Source of the DNA: an uncultured Clostridia bacterium
GTDB taxonomy: Bacteria; Bacillota; Clostridia; Oscillospirales; Acutalibacteraceae
NCBI GenBank assembly: GCA_944380875.1
Contig: CALWJA010000014.1
Coordinates: forward strand, 1-58,463
Length of the DNA stretch: 58,463 nt
Direction of reading: 5' to 3'
This document shows positions 1 through 8,542 of this stretch, in pieces. Position numbers and translations under genes: made by a program. The notes below the pieces were generated by a model. It ran no database searches and was not told the DNA's origin. It saw nothing but the letters and a program-made list of their open reading frames with translations. Position 1 is the stretch's first letter. Each line of letters begins with the position of its first letter.

Positions 1-44
1 AGCAAAGCAGTAAGATCTTCTCTTGCAGCCAGTCGTATTTCCAT
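1..44 (-). CDS. GNAT N-acetyltransferase, N-terminal fragment cut by window edge
   Basis: Only the first 14 codons lie inside the window. A GGAGGGG ribosome binding site sits six bases before the ATG at 44. The N-terminus reads MEIRLAAREDLTAL, which matches the usual opening of GNAT acetyltransferases (I-R-x-A-x-x-x-D-x-x-x-L, first strand and helix). The next gene downstream of the gap is another GNAT. Substrate cannot be guessed and the family call rests on very few residues. Confidence 0.5.
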   Translation of the reverse strand, partial: MEIRLAAREDLTAL

Positions 45-96
45 AAGACTCCCCTCCAGTATGTATATATATTGTCTCAAACGCCTATTTTTAATT

Positions 97-822
97 TCAT
101 TTCAACGTGTTAAAATCTGTACAAACATATTCATATATCCTGTCCACTTCCTCAAATCCCAACTTTATATACATCTCTTTAGGAGTATCATCTATATCTG
201 CATGCAAAAAAACCCTGGAAGAATTCTTGTGTGCTGCCTCTACAATTCCTTTTATTAAAGTGGTCGCTATATACTGATGTCTATAATCACTATCAACAAC
301 CAGACCATCTAAACAAGTATACCCATCCTTCGAATATGTATAGCAAGCGCCCACAAGCGTTTCTTCCAGATACGCGCCGTGATATGTCATTTTTTCGTGC
401 CGTCTTCGAAAATTACGGGCAGCAAAACTTTCTCCATACAGTGGTCCAAAGCACTTTATCTCATGTTGCTCCAGCTGTTCTGTTTCAGGTTCCATCAACT
501 TTACATGGGGATTTATTTTCCAGGAAACACTTTCGGCATCATCTCGAAGCAGCATCGTCAGCGTGATCTCCTCTTCCATTCCAAATGAATTTTTAAGAGG
601 TGCACTCCCTTCCAACTTGATAAAGTAATCTCCTCGTGCTTTTTGGTACGCAACAGCTTTTCTAAACTCTTCCACAGAGGGCTGATCTGAATACTTAAAA
701 GCGTTGTGGTCGTAACTGTCCCGAAGCAGTTCATCCTCCCATTTTATGAGATGTTCCGAAAATATAGCAGGTACGGAAAATAATAGTGAAATTGCTTGTT
801 CAATCTTTCTTGTTGGTATCAT
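97..822 (-). CDS. GNAT family N-acetyltransferase
   Basis: A 241-residue protein with a GNAT fold in its C-terminal half. The acetyl-CoA-binding strand and loop are visible around LVVDSDYRHQYIATTLIKG; the canonical R-x-x-G-x-G/A loop is R-H-Q-Y-I-A here, so the first glycine is Tyr. The closing YIKLGFEEVDRIYEYV strand is typical of the family. The first 110 residues are an extension of unknown role. It probably transfers an acetyl group to an amine in the cytoplasm; the substrate is unknown. Start ATG at 822 follows GGGAG. It lies just downstream of a co-directional histidine phosphatase gene (38 bp gap), so the two may be co-transcribed. Confidence 0.75.
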   Translation of the reverse strand: MIPTRKIEQAISLLFSVPAIFSEHLIKWEDELLRDSYDHNAFKYSDQPSVEEFRKAVAYQKARGDYFIKLEGSAPLKNSFGMEEEITLTMLLRDDAESVSWKINPHVKLMEPETEQLEQHEIKCFGPLYGESFAARNFRRRHEKMTYHGAYLEETLVGACYTYSKDGYTCLDGLVVDSDYRHQYIATTLIKGIVEAAHKNSSRVFLHADIDDTPKEMYIKLGFEEVDRIYEYVCTDFNTLK

Positions 823-860
823 ACCGGATTCTCCCTTTTAAGAATTGTGTATCCAACGAT

Positions 861-1466
861 CTAATGCATTTTCTCCATTGTACTACGTTCCTTGCCCATA
901 AACGCCTTTTCCACATGACAATGCTCGTATTTACCAATTAAATTCATGCCTTCAAAGTTCAATTCAATAATATACGGCATCCAATCTATAATTCTCAAAA
1001 AGTCTTCACAACCAAAATCCTTATCATAATAATTCAGTATTGCGCTAAGGGCAGTACCATGCGTTCCCACAACAATTTGTTTATTCTGATTATCCGATAA
1101 AATTTCGTTCAAAGCTTCTATATTGCGCCTTTGAACCATAGCAATAGACTCTCCGCATTTTTCATGATAATCGTGGTTCGCCCAGCGTTTCCGGAACATC
1201 TCACGGTTATTACCCTCCGGACCTTTTTCGCGTTCCCGCAATCTTTCATCTGTTATTATCTCTTTTTTAAAAAAGGCCGCTGCATCTAGTATCGTATCCT
1301 TGCTTCGCTTATATGGACTACAATAAAATACATCAATTTTCTTATCCTTCAAGAAATCCAACACGATTGCCGAATCTTTCTTTCCCTCTTTCGTTAATGG
1401 TCTTGTTCTATCTTCCTGCCACACATGCTCTGGCTGTGCATGACGCACAAAATATACTCTTGTCAT
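861..1466 (-). CDS. Histidine phosphatase (phosphoglycerate-mutase-like) family protein
   Basis: A 201-residue protein that starts with MTRVYFVRHAQPEH: the RH(G/A) motif with phospho-accepting His9 belongs to the histidine phosphatase superfamily. The second conserved histidine is in VVGTHGTALSAIL near residue 135, and the Arg in YCSPYKRSKDT supplies the phosphate pocket. Members remove phosphate from sugars, nucleotides or proteins; the substrate cannot be read from sequence. Start ATG at 1466 has AAGAGGT upstream. It is flanked on the same strand by the GNAT gene and the RlmD-type methyltransferase (19 bp from the latter's stop), suggesting one transcript. Confidence 0.85.
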   Translation of the reverse strand: MTRVYFVRHAQPEHVWQEDRTRPLTKEGKKDSAIVLDFLKDKKIDVFYCSPYKRSKDTILDAAAFFKKEIITDERLREREKGPEGNNREMFRKRWANHDYHEKCGESIAMVQRRNIEALNEILSDNQNKQIVVGTHGTALSAILNYYDKDFGCEDFLRIIDWMPYIIELNFEGMNLIGKYEHCHVEKAFMGKERSTMEKMH

Positions 1467-1485
1467 AAAAATACCTCTTATACTT

Positions 1486-2895
1486 TTATAGCAGTAGTTT
1501 CTTTTCTTTTATTCTTGTCATCAACACCACCGACTCCACATGAGCTGTCCTCGGGAACATGTCAACAGGCGTAATATTTTGAACCTTATATGAAAGGCTT
1601 TCAAAAAACTTTAAATCTCTGGACAGCGTAGCCGGGTCGCAGGAAACATACACCACCCGCTTCGGGTTCATACGCGCCACCGTTTCCACCAGCTCCGGGG
1701 CACAACCTTTCCGGGGAGGATCCAACACCACCACATCCGGGCGGATCCCCCGCTTTTCCAGCTCCAGAGCCGCGGCCCCTGCATCCCCGCAAAAAAATTC
1801 CCCGTTCAATATGCCGTTCCGCCGGGCGTTCTCCCGGGCATTTTTTACAGCGGCCTCCACGATTTCCACACCGATTACCTTTCCCGCCTGTTTAGCCATG
1901 GAAAGACCTATGGTTCCTGTGCCGCAATAAAGGTCTAAAAGGGTTTCCCCTCCCGTTAGAGCTGCACACTGGGCCGCCTCTTCGTAAAGCCTTTGAGCCT
2001 GGACGGGGTTTACCTGATAAAAAGAAAGGGGCGAAAGCTCAAAGGAAAGTCCGCAAAGTATATCCGTAATGGTGCTTTTTCCCCAGATTGTCCGAAACTT
2101 TTTTCCCAATACCACATTGGTTTTTTCTTTGTTCGTGTTGATAAGGACACTTTTCAGCCCGGGGATCTGCTGCCTTAAAAGTTCTGCCCATTCCTTTTCC
2201 CGGGGAATTTCTTCCCCGTTGCACACAAGGCACACCATTACCTCCCCGGTCTTTTCCCCACGACGAAGATACAAATGGCGCAAAAGCCCTTTCCCTGTGC
2301 TTTCGTCATACACGGAAGCGCCGGATTCCCTCCGCCATTCTTTCAGACACTCCATAACCTTTTGGAACACTTCCGGCTGCAAAAGGCAGTCTTCGCAGGG
2401 AACAATTCTATGGCTATGATGGGCATAAAACCCCAAAACCAGATTTCCCTCTTTGTCTTCCCCAATGGGGAATTGGGCCTTATTGCGGTAGCGTTCCGGA
2501 GAAGGAGCCCCCAGAATGGGCCCCACAAGGGAACCATCCAAACCGCCGATACGCACGGCTGCTTCCCGCACCCGTTCCTCTTTGGCAAAAAGCTCTTCCT
2601 CATAGGAAACATGGCGGAACACACAGCCTCCACATTGGGCGGAAACAGGACATTGGGGCTCTATGCGTTCCGATGAAGGAGAGAGAATCTCTTCCACACG
2701 GCCGAACGCATATGTTTTTGCCGGTTTTACGATCCGCGCCCGAATCCTGTCCCCTCTGGCAGCACCGGGAATAAAAACCGCCATTCCATTTCCATTTTCC
2801 GAGGAAGTTCCCTCCGGAAAAAATCTGCCTACACCGCTTCCTTCTGCCGTATAGCCTGTTATGGAAAGTTCCAGTATATCGTTCTTTTTCAGCAT
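1486..2895 (-). CDS. rlmD: 23S rRNA (uracil-5-)-methyltransferase, RlmD/RumA family
   Basis: A 469-residue SAM-dependent RNA m5U methyltransferase. In order: TRAM RNA-binding domain (about residues 1-62), a 4Fe-4S cluster site with C82, C88 and C91 (C-x5-C-x2-C) plus a later Cys in VPCEDC, an RNA-recognition region, and a Rossmann methyltransferase domain with DLYCGTGTIGL (SAM loop), VLDPPRKG and the catalytic YVSCDPATLSRDL cysteine. ATG at 2895 was preferred over in-frame starts up to 2988 because the TRAM domain begins there and AAGGATGG precedes it. Clostridia often carry several paralogues, so the exact uridine target (U1939 or U747 type) is inferred only. Confidence 0.88.
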   Translation of the reverse strand: MLKKNDILELSITGYTAEGSGVGRFFPEGTSSENGNGMAVFIPGAARGDRIRARIVKPAKTYAFGRVEEILSPSSERIEPQCPVSAQCGGCVFRHVSYEEELFAKEERVREAAVRIGGLDGSLVGPILGAPSPERYRNKAQFPIGEDKEGNLVLGFYAHHSHRIVPCEDCLLQPEVFQKVMECLKEWRRESGASVYDESTGKGLLRHLYLRRGEKTGEVMVCLVCNGEEIPREKEWAELLRQQIPGLKSVLINTNKEKTNVVLGKKFRTIWGKSTITDILCGLSFELSPLSFYQVNPVQAQRLYEEAAQCAALTGGETLLDLYCGTGTIGLSMAKQAGKVIGVEIVEAAVKNARENARRNGILNGEFFCGDAGAAALELEKRGIRPDVVVLDPPRKGCAPELVETVARMNPKRVVYVSCDPATLSRDLKFFESLSYKVQNITPVDMFPRTAHVESVVLMTRIKEKKLLL

Positions 2896-2961
2896 ATATA
2901 TTCCATCCTTTTTCGGTTTCCTAATCGAATGTACCCATAATACGGGCATCTGCATTACCGC

Positions 2962-3097
2962 GCCCAGGATATAAAGTATTCTGGGCACCTACCTATTTAA
3001 GCAGCGAAAGCTGCAAATCCTCGCCTGCGAATGCTGAAGGAATCCCTGCGGATTTCCTTTGGCATTCGACTTGCCCAGGATATAAAGCATTCTGGGC
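2962..3097. repeat. Paired-hairpin repeat element (two near-identical palindromes around a longer stem)
   Basis: Two 25-bp units at 2962-2986 and 3073-3097 differ at one base (TAAAGTATT against TAAAGCATT). Each is itself a hairpin: GCCCAG at one end pairs with CTGGGC at the other around an AT-rich centre. Between them lie a small stem (GCAG..CTGC) and a longer one (GAATGC..GCATTC enclosing AAGGAA..TTCCTT). No ORF fits the stretch. The arrangement resembles small palindromic repeats (REP/BIME or MITE type). It sits in the upstream region of the rlmD-type gene. Confidence 0.6.
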
Positions 3098-3240
3098 ACA
3101 TTATACCACAGCCCTCTTTTTCTGCACAGTGCCCACAAAGGTTTTCCGTTTCCCTTATTCTGTGTTTTTCAAACCGTAATCTTAAAGTATTGCTGGAGCT
3201 GACGGCTTTATGAATTTAACACCTTAAATCAAAAAAATAC

Positions 3241-3268
3241 TTGACATTTCAAAATCTCGCTGTATAAT
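3241..3268 (+). promoter_or_regulatory. Sigma-A promoter of the T-box/trpB2 unit
   Basis: TTGACA at 3241-3246 and TATAAT at 3263-3268 with a 16-bp spacer: both hexamers are perfect consensus. It lies just before the T-box leader, so transcription starts near 3275. Confidence 0.85.
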
Positions 3269-3299
3269 AAAAACAAATTTAAAACACCAATGAAACCAA

Positions 3300-3566
3300 T
3301 GATTGAGAGTAGTAGCCGGGCAAAAGGTTTTTAAAGAGAGTTGCGGGTGGTGTGATCGCAGCAAAACCGGTTCGGGGAATGGACTCATGAGGGCATGAAA
3401 ACATGACGGGAACTCCGCCCGTTACCAAGGGAGCGCATATAGAGTCGGAAGCAAAAACCGAACGGTATGCGGAATAAGTGGTAATCCAGAAAAGGATTGC
3501 AATTTGGGTGGTACCGCAGGAGATATATTCGCTCTTGTCCCATATAGGGGCAAGAGCGTTTTTTTA
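3300..3566 (+). promoter_or_regulatory. T-box leader, tryptophan specifier, with antitermination terminator
   Basis: The T-box sequence GGGTGGTACCGCAG ends near 3519 and is followed by a terminator stem at 3531-3557 (GCTCTTGTCCC..GGGGCAAGAGC) and a T tract. Stem I begins soon after 3300, and the specifier region reads GGGGAA-TGG-ACTC, giving codon TGG (Trp) at 3380-3382. In this class, uncharged tRNA pairs with the specifier and with the T-box bulge and favours the antiterminator. A Trp specifier fits the downstream tryptophan synthase beta gene: low charged tRNA-Trp would turn the gene on. Confidence 0.92.
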
Positions 3567-3737
3567 TTTTTTCTCAACAGGCAACAAGCTGAAAAATACC
3601 TGTCCACTCTTTGTAGGAATGCAGCTGGTGATACCGGCACACTATCTTAACAAATCCGTTGAAAACCGGCCTGTCCGGATTCAAATATCAACATGAACCG
3701 GCGCTTTCATGCCGCCGGAAGAGAGGAGCAAACTGCT

Positions 3738-5123
3738 ATGACAAACCGAATTCCCGCTAGATTTATTTTACCTGAAAATAAGATCCCTCAGCAGTGGTAT
3801 AACCTGAGAGCCGACATGAAAGAGCAGCCTGATCCTCTTCTCAATCCCGGCACAGGCAAACCTCTTCAGACGGAGGAACTGTATCCTATTTTCTGCGAAG
3901 AGCTCGCAAAGCAGGAAACAGACTGCACAACCCGTTATTTTGATATCCCCGGTCCGGTAATGGATGTATACCGCAAATTCCGTCCCTCTCCGCTGTGCCG
4001 TGCTTACAGTCTGGAAAAATATCTGGATACCCCCGCGAAAATCTACTTCAAATATGAGGGCGGAAACACCTCCGGCAGCCATAAGCTGAACAGCGCCGTA
4101 GCCCAGGCTTACTATGCAGCCCAGCAGGGGCTGAAAGGTCTTACTACCGAGACGGGAGCCGGTCAGTGGGGTACCGCTTTGGCAGAAGCCTGCGCATACT
4201 TTCATCTGCCCCTGAAGGTTTACATGGTGAAGGGATCCTACAACCAGAAGCCCTTCCGGAAATCCATTATGCAGACCTTCGGTGCCGAGGTCATTGCCAG
4301 CCCCAGCGATACCACTAATGCAGGCCGCGCCATTCTGAAAGAAGACCCAGATACAACCGGAAGCCTGGGCTGTGCCATTTCCGAGGCTGTGGAAGTGGCC
4401 ACCACTACCCCCGGTTACCGGTATGTGTTGGGCAGTGTGCTGAACCAGGTGCTGCTGCATCAATCCATCATCGGCCTGGAAAGCAAAATCGCTATGGAAG
4501 AACTGGGAGAATATCCCGATATCGTCATTGGCTGCGCCGGCGGCGGTTCCAACCTGGGCGGCCTGATCGCGCCCTTTATGCAGGATAAAATCCTGGGCAA
4601 GGCTAACCCCTACTTTATTGCTGTAGAGCCCGCTTCCTGCCCGTCCCTTACCCGTGGACGCTACGCCTACGATTTCTGCGATACCGGCAGAGTAACTCCC
4701 CTTGCCAGGATGTATACTTTGGGATGCGATTTCATTCCATCGGCCAACCATGCAGGCGGCCTAAGATACCACGGCATGAGCCCTGTCCTTTCCAAGCTGT
4801 ATCACGATGGATTGCTGGATGAAGCCCGTACTGCCAAGCAAACGGAAGTCTTTGACGCCGCCGTCCTTTTCGCCAAGCTGGAAACCATTCTCCCCGCTCC
4901 GGAGAGCTCCCACGCTATCCGCTGCGCCATCGATGAGGCCCTGCGCTGCAAGGAAACCGGCGAGAGCAAAACCATTCTCTTCGGCCTGACGGGCACTGGT
5001 TATTTTGACATGACCGCCTATACCCAGTATCTGGAAAAGACCATGACGGACTACATTCCTACGGATGCTGATCTGCAAACGTATTTTGACCGTCTTCCGA
5101 AAGTACCCGGAGTGCAGGAATAA
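3738..5123 (+). CDS. trpB: Tryptophan synthase beta subunit-like protein, TrpB2 type
   Basis: A 461-residue PLP enzyme that condenses indole with L-serine to tryptophan. The PLP lysine is K116 in GGNTSGSHKLN, the form found in TrpB2 rather than the GAHKIN of TrpB1, and CAGGGSNLGG is the phosphate-binding loop. Length also fits TrpB2 (about 450). ATG at 3738 is preferred over upstream in-frame codons because GAGAGGAG precedes it and TrpB2 homology begins near there. There is no trpA or other trp gene beside it, so it may salvage free indole. It is controlled by the Trp T-box and followed by a terminator at 5160. Confidence 0.9.
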   Translation: MTNRIPARFILPENKIPQQWYNLRADMKEQPDPLLNPGTGKPLQTEELYPIFCEELAKQETDCTTRYFDIPGPVMDVYRKFRPSPLCRAYSLEKYLDTPAKIYFKYEGGNTSGSHKLNSAVAQAYYAAQQGLKGLTTETGAGQWGTALAEACAYFHLPLKVYMVKGSYNQKPFRKSIMQTFGAEVIASPSDTTNAGRAILKEDPDTTGSLGCAISEAVEVATTTPGYRYVLGSVLNQVLLHQSIIGLESKIAMEELGEYPDIVIGCAGGGSNLGGLIAPFMQDKILGKANPYFIAVEPASCPSLTRGRYAYDFCDTGRVTPLARMYTLGCDFIPSANHAGGLRYHGMSPVLSKLYHDGLLDEARTAKQTEVFDAAVLFAKLETILPAPESSHAIRCAIDEALRCKETGESKTILFGLTGTGYFDMTAYTQYLEKTMTDYIPTDADLQTYFDRLPKVPGVQE

Positions 5124-5159
5124 TTCTCTCCCTTTCTTCTACTGGAACAAGATATACGG

Positions 5160-5201
5160 CCCCCATATTGTGGATTTTACCACGATATGGGGGTTGTTAT
5201 A
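5160..5201 (+). terminator. Rho-independent terminator after trpB2
   Basis: Stem CCCCCATATTGTGG / CCACGATATGGGGG with a short loop (5160-5193), then TTGTTATAATTTT. It closes the T-box/trpB2 unit. Confidence 0.85.
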
Positions 5202-5240
5202 ATTTTAAATAAATTTAATCACCAATTATAGAATAAACTA

Positions 5241-5269
5241 TTGATTTTTTAATTATATTCTTATATAAT
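5241..5269 (+). promoter_or_regulatory. Promoter of the lipoprotein gene
   Basis: TTGATT at 5241-5246 and TATAAT at 5264-5269 with a 17-bp spacer, inside a very AT-rich stretch. The lipoprotein ATG follows about 130 bp downstream. Confidence 0.65.
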
Positions 5270-5398
5270 ATTATTAAATCTTATATATGAGGTGGTTCCC
5301 ATGGCATAGTAAAATCCGCATATTCCTCATTTATTTTGCAGAAATACAAAAATTAGATAACACTGCCATCTAACTCCCTATGAATAGGAGTGATCGCA

Positions 5399-5980
5399 AT
5401 GAAAAAACATACAGCGTGTAGAACGATTGTTGTCCTTTTCCTATGCACCTTTCTTCTCTTGGGCGTTGCCTGTTCTTCGGGACCTGGGAGCGCAGGGGAA
5501 AACGAACTTCCCATAGGAGATTTTCAAAAACAGGAAGCAGAGGGATACCAATTCCCCGATCTGCCCTGGGGAGCTTCCAGGGAAGAAGCTTCCGATGGGA
5601 TGCCTCTGGGAGAAAGCAGCACGCCTCCCATGGGTGGCCAGACTTTCCTTGCATCTCAGCAGAAGTATACACTGGAGGGCCAGTCCGCATCGGCGGAGTT
5701 GGAATTTTTTAACGATAAATTGGGAAGCATTGCATTTGAATTCACTTTATCCCCGGATGATACCGCCTGGTATACCGAACGCTTGGAGGATCTGACAGCT
5801 TTGTATGGAGACCCTGATTCCCGGGCGGATCACGCCATAGGGAACGGCGAAACCTGCAGATGGACCGCTGAAGACTCGGAATTGCAGCTTTCCTCCCTGC
5901 CAACCAATAAACAGATTCTTGTGACTGTTAAACTGGTATCCAAAGATGTAGTGGATGCATATGCGCAAGCTGCTTCATAA
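5399..5980 (+). CDS. Predicted lipoprotein of unknown function
   Basis: A 193-residue protein with a lipoprotein signal peptide: a KK-containing n-region, a hydrophobic stretch VVLFLCTFLLL and lipobox L-G-V-A-C, so it should be lipidated on the Cys and anchored on the outer face of the membrane. After a Gly/Ser-rich spacer comes one compact domain with alternating strands (FPDLPWGASREEA, ELEFFNDKLGSIAFEF, then a DLTALYGDPD segment). I do not recognise the family. ATG at 5399 was chosen over GTG at 5390 because TAGGAG lies at the right distance and the signal peptide begins there. It has its own promoter and terminator, so it looks monocistronic. Confidence 0.7.
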   Translation: MKKHTACRTIVVLFLCTFLLLGVACSSGPGSAGENELPIGDFQKQEAEGYQFPDLPWGASREEASDGMPLGESSTPPMGGQTFLASQQKYTLEGQSASAELEFFNDKLGSIAFEFTLSPDDTAWYTERLEDLTALYGDPDSRADHAIGNGETCRWTAEDSELQLSSLPTNKQILVTVKLVSKDVVDAYAQAAS

Positions 5981-6037
5981 AGCAAAAAGGATTAAAATAT
6001 ACACTTTCTGAAAAGGCCAAAACAGCCTACATATAGA

Positions 6038-6071
6038 GAAAAAGAGGAAGGAAAATTCCTTCCTCTTTTTC
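6038..6071. terminator. Bidirectional terminator between the lipoprotein and the 81-residue protein
   Basis: Stem AAAGAGGAAGGAA / TTCCTTCCTCTTT flanked by A-rich and T-rich tracts on opposite sides. It can stop both converging transcripts (lipoprotein on plus, XRE pair on minus). Confidence 0.85.
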
Positions 6072-6106
6072 TTTATGTTTATTGTTAAGATATCTATTGA
6101 ACACTC

Positions 6107-6352
6107 TCAGAAAAAAATATACACATGATCCCCGCTTTTTTCCTCCACTTCCACTAAAGGCATTCCCCGATAGCGCCGTGCCGTTTTCCGCACGGTACGG
6201 AAAAGCTTCCTCCACTCCTTTCCGGATATTTCTTCCGAAAACTCTTTTCGGAGAAGCTTTTTCCACAGCCAGGCCATACATCTGTTAAAAGCCAAAGCGG
6301 AAGGGACAACCAGTTTCATATGGAAGCTTTCACTTTTTATAACGATCTTCAT
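6107..6352 (-). CDS. Small protein resembling the C-terminal domain of the adjacent XRE regulator
   Basis: An 81-residue protein ending LVEVEEKSGDHVYIFF. This lines up with the end of the upstream regulator (LIEVDSGNGDHVEIVVE), and its KLVVPSALAF segment lines up with VRINLPLPLLKAG, so it looks like a free-standing copy of that domain with a more basic helical middle. Its ATG overlaps the regulator's stop codon (TAATG), so translation is probably coupled. I cannot name the domain family. A role as partner or modulator of the regulator is inference. Terminated by the stem at 6038. Confidence 0.65.
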   Translation of the reverse strand: MKIVIKSESFHMKLVVPSALAFNRCMAWLWKKLLRKEFSEEISGKEWRKLFRTVRKTARRYRGMPLVEVEEKSGDHVYIFF

Positions 6353-6879
6353 TATTCCACCACAATTTCAACATGGTCCCCGTTTCCGCTATCTACCTCT
6401 ATCAATTTGCCTATAACGCCGCTTTCCGCCAGCCGGAATATCTGCTCCAAATCGATATCTTTCAGAGCGTCCTCTCCCAAAAATTTAGATGTAAATTTGG
6501 AGGCCATTCCAAACCCTATTCCGGCCTTCAGCAGGGGAAGTGGCAGGTTGATCCGGACCTTATCCCCATCTCCACTGTCTACCAAAACACGGAAAAGAAG
6601 TTCTTCTGGCTTCTTCCGTTTCTCTTCCGGCACATACGTCATAACGGATTCTTTTCTTTTCCGCCGCTCTTCCTCATCCCGCAGAAGGTCATCCACCAAG
6701 ACGCCGTAAAGATCCGAAATCACAGGTAAAAGGGATATATCCGGGCAGGATGCGCCGGTCTCCCATTTGGAGACGGCCTGCGCCGAAACCCCCAGTTTTT
6801 CCGCTACTTCGTCCTGGGTCCAATTTTTCTCCTTGCGAAGGGTCAAAAGGTTTTTTCCCACTATTTCCGCTATATGCAT
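6352..6879 (-). CDS. XRE-family helix-turn-helix transcriptional regulator with C-terminal sensor-like domain
   Basis: A 175-residue protein with an N-terminal Cro/CI-type HTH (residues about 8-62, with WTQDEVAEKLGVSAQAVSKWE as recognition region), a basic charged linker (RDEEERRKRK) and a C-terminal domain of about 70 residues, VRINLPLPLLKAG to the end. It should bind DNA as a dimer; the signal is unknown. ATG at 6879 is preferred because AAAGGAG precedes it and the HTH begins there. It overlaps the 81-residue protein by one base and is divergent from leuCD, whose promoter region lies within 400 bp. Confidence 0.85.
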   Translation of the reverse strand: MHIAEIVGKNLLTLRKEKNWTQDEVAEKLGVSAQAVSKWETGASCPDISLLPVISDLYGVLVDDLLRDEEERRKRKESVMTYVPEEKRKKPEELLFRVLVDSGDGDKVRINLPLPLLKAGIGFGMASKFTSKFLGEDALKDIDLEQIFRLAESGVIGKLIEVDSGNGDHVEIVVE

Positions 6880-7092
6880 GGTGTACTCCTTTCCGATTTT
6901 CCACGTTTCCAAGGAGGCTGCGCAGCCGTAAAGTTCTTTCCCGGGATCTTTTTCTACGGACAGTATATCCCATATTTTATTTTTTTACCAGCAACAATTT
7001 GTTGAATACCCCGCTTTTTGCCAACTGTCGGTTGTAAATTCCCTCAACTTCTGGTTTAGTCCGCATATAATCGCACAAAAAAGAATTAAATT

Positions 7093-7106
7093 GTATCGCG
7101 TGATAC
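7093..7106. promoter_or_regulatory. Candidate activator operator upstream of leuCD
   Basis: The inverted repeat GTATC-GCGT-GATAC is centred at 7099.5. If transcription starts about seven bases after the TATACT at 7128-7133, the centre lies close to -41.5, the class II position used by Crp/Fnr activators. A Crp/Fnr-family gene sits downstream of leuD. The half-site is not the classical Fnr or Crp sequence, so the protein that binds is unknown. Confidence 0.4.
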
Positions 7107-7127
7107 TTTTTTTCAAAATAGGTATGC

Positions 7128-7133
7128 TATACT
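7128..7133 (+). promoter_or_regulatory. Predicted -10 element of the leuCD promoter, weak -35
   Basis: TATACT at 7128-7133 lies in the 380-bp gap between the divergent XRE gene and leuC. No good -35 hexamer sits 16-18 bp upstream (ACTTTT), which is what an activator-dependent promoter would show. The rest of the gap, apart from the palindrome at 7093, holds nothing I can assign. Confidence 0.45.
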
Positions 7134-7260
7134 AATACATATAAAAACACTGGGGCTTCCATAAAAAGGGAAAAGAAGCTTGCGGCGCGGATGGAAAAAC
7201 ATGCTGCAATTGCCGCTGAGCTGATTCCAATGGAAAGCAAACCATAAGGAGGAATGCTTC

Positions 7261-8520
7261 ATGGGAATGACCATGACTCAAAAAATACTGGCAGCCCACG
7301 CAGGGCTGGATCATGTGGAGGCAGGCCAGCTCATCGACGCCAAATTGGATATGGTGTTGGGCAACGATATAACCTCTCCCGTAGCCATCAACGAATTTGA
7401 AAAATGTGGGGCTACATCTGTTTTTGATAATACCCGTATCGCTCTTGTGCTGGATCATTTTGCTCCCAACAAAGATATCAAAGCGGCGGAACAGTGCCGT
7501 CAGACCCGGAATTTCGCCGGAAAATACGATATCAAAAACTTCTTTGATGTGGGCCGTATGGGCATTGAGCATGCCCTCCTGCCGGAACAGGGTATTGTAG
7601 TGCCCGGAGACTGCATCATCGGCGCGGATTCCCATACCTGCACATACGGAGCCGTAGGCGCTTTCTCCACCGGTGTAGGAAGCACGGACATGGCCGCCGG
7701 TATGATCTCCGGCAAAGCCTGGTTTAAAGTGCCTTCCGCCATACAGGTAAAATTAACGGGCAAGCTGCCCAAATGGGTCAGCGGTAAGGATGTGATCCTT
7801 CATCTGATCGGCATGATCGGCGTGGACGGCGCCCTTTACAAATCCCTTGAATTTACCGGAGACGGTGTGAAGAACCTTTCCATGGATGACCGTCTCTGCA
7901 TCGCCAATATGGCCATTGAGGCCGGCGCCAAAAACGGCATCTTCCCGGTGGACGAAGTGACCATGGAATACGGAAAAGGCCGGTTCCAGAGAGAGGCTGT
8001 TGTATACGAAGCGGATCCCGATGCCGTTTACGAATCCGTTGTGGAAATTGATTTGAGCACTCTCCGTCCTACGGTAGCTTTCCCCCACTTGCCTGAAAAT
8101 ACCAAAACCATTGATGAAGCGGGTAAAGTAAAGATTGACCAGAGCGTGATCGGTTCCTGCACCAACGGCCGCATGGAGGATATGCGCACAGCGGCGGAAA
8201 TCCTCAAAGGCCGGAAAGTAGCTGCAGGGGTACGGTGCATCATCATTCCCGGTACCCAGCAGATCTATCTGCAATGCGTCCGGGAAGGGCTGGCGGAAAT
8301 CTTTATTGAAGCCGGAGCCATCTTCAGCACACCTACCTGCGGCCCCTGCTTGGGCGGTCACATGGGTGTTCTGGGCAAAGGCGAAAAAGCGGTATCCACT
8401 ACAAACCGGAACTTTGTGGGCCGCATGGGTCATGTGGAAAGCGAAGTTTACCTGGCAAGCCCTGCCGTTGCGGCGGCCAGCGCTGTAACCGGATATATTA
8501 CCGACCCGGCCAGCCTTTGA
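7261..8520 (+). CDS. leuC: 3-isopropylmalate dehydratase large subunit
   Basis: A 419-residue aconitase-superfamily protein that, with LeuD, isomerises 2-isopropylmalate to 3-isopropylmalate in leucine synthesis. The 4Fe-4S ligands are C300 (SCTNGR) and C360/C363 (CGPC). [10 protein letters not shown] and GVGSTDMA are conserved active-site segments. The length of about 420 fits the short, archaeal-type LeuC common in Clostridia. GGAGGAATGC precedes the ATG. LeuD follows after 22 bp. Homoaconitase or citraconate hydratase are possible alternatives for this subfamily, but the leuD and ilvD context favours leucine. leuA and leuB are not in the window. Confidence 0.92.
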   Translation: MGMTMTQKILAAHAGLDHVEAGQLIDAKLDMVLGNDITSPVAINEFEKCGATSVFDNTRIALVLDHFAPNKDIKAAEQCRQTRNFAGKYDIKNFFDVGRMGIEHALLPEQGIVVPGDCIIGADSHTCTYGAVGAFSTGVGSTDMAAGMISGKAWFKVPSAIQVKLTGKLPKWVSGKDVILHLIGMIGVDGALYKSLEFTGDGVKNLSMDDRLCIANMAIEAGAKNGIFPVDEVTMEYGKGRFQREAVVYEADPDAVYESVVEIDLSTLRPTVAFPHLPENTKTIDEAGKVKIDQSVIGSCTNGRMEDMRTAAEILKGRKVAAGVRCIIIPGTQQIYLQCVREGLAEIFIEAGAIFSTPTCGPCLGGHMGVLGKGEKAVSTTNRNFVGRMGHVESEVYLASPAVAAASAVTGYITDPASL

Positions 8521-8542
8521 TTTGAGAGGAGGTACTTACCCT

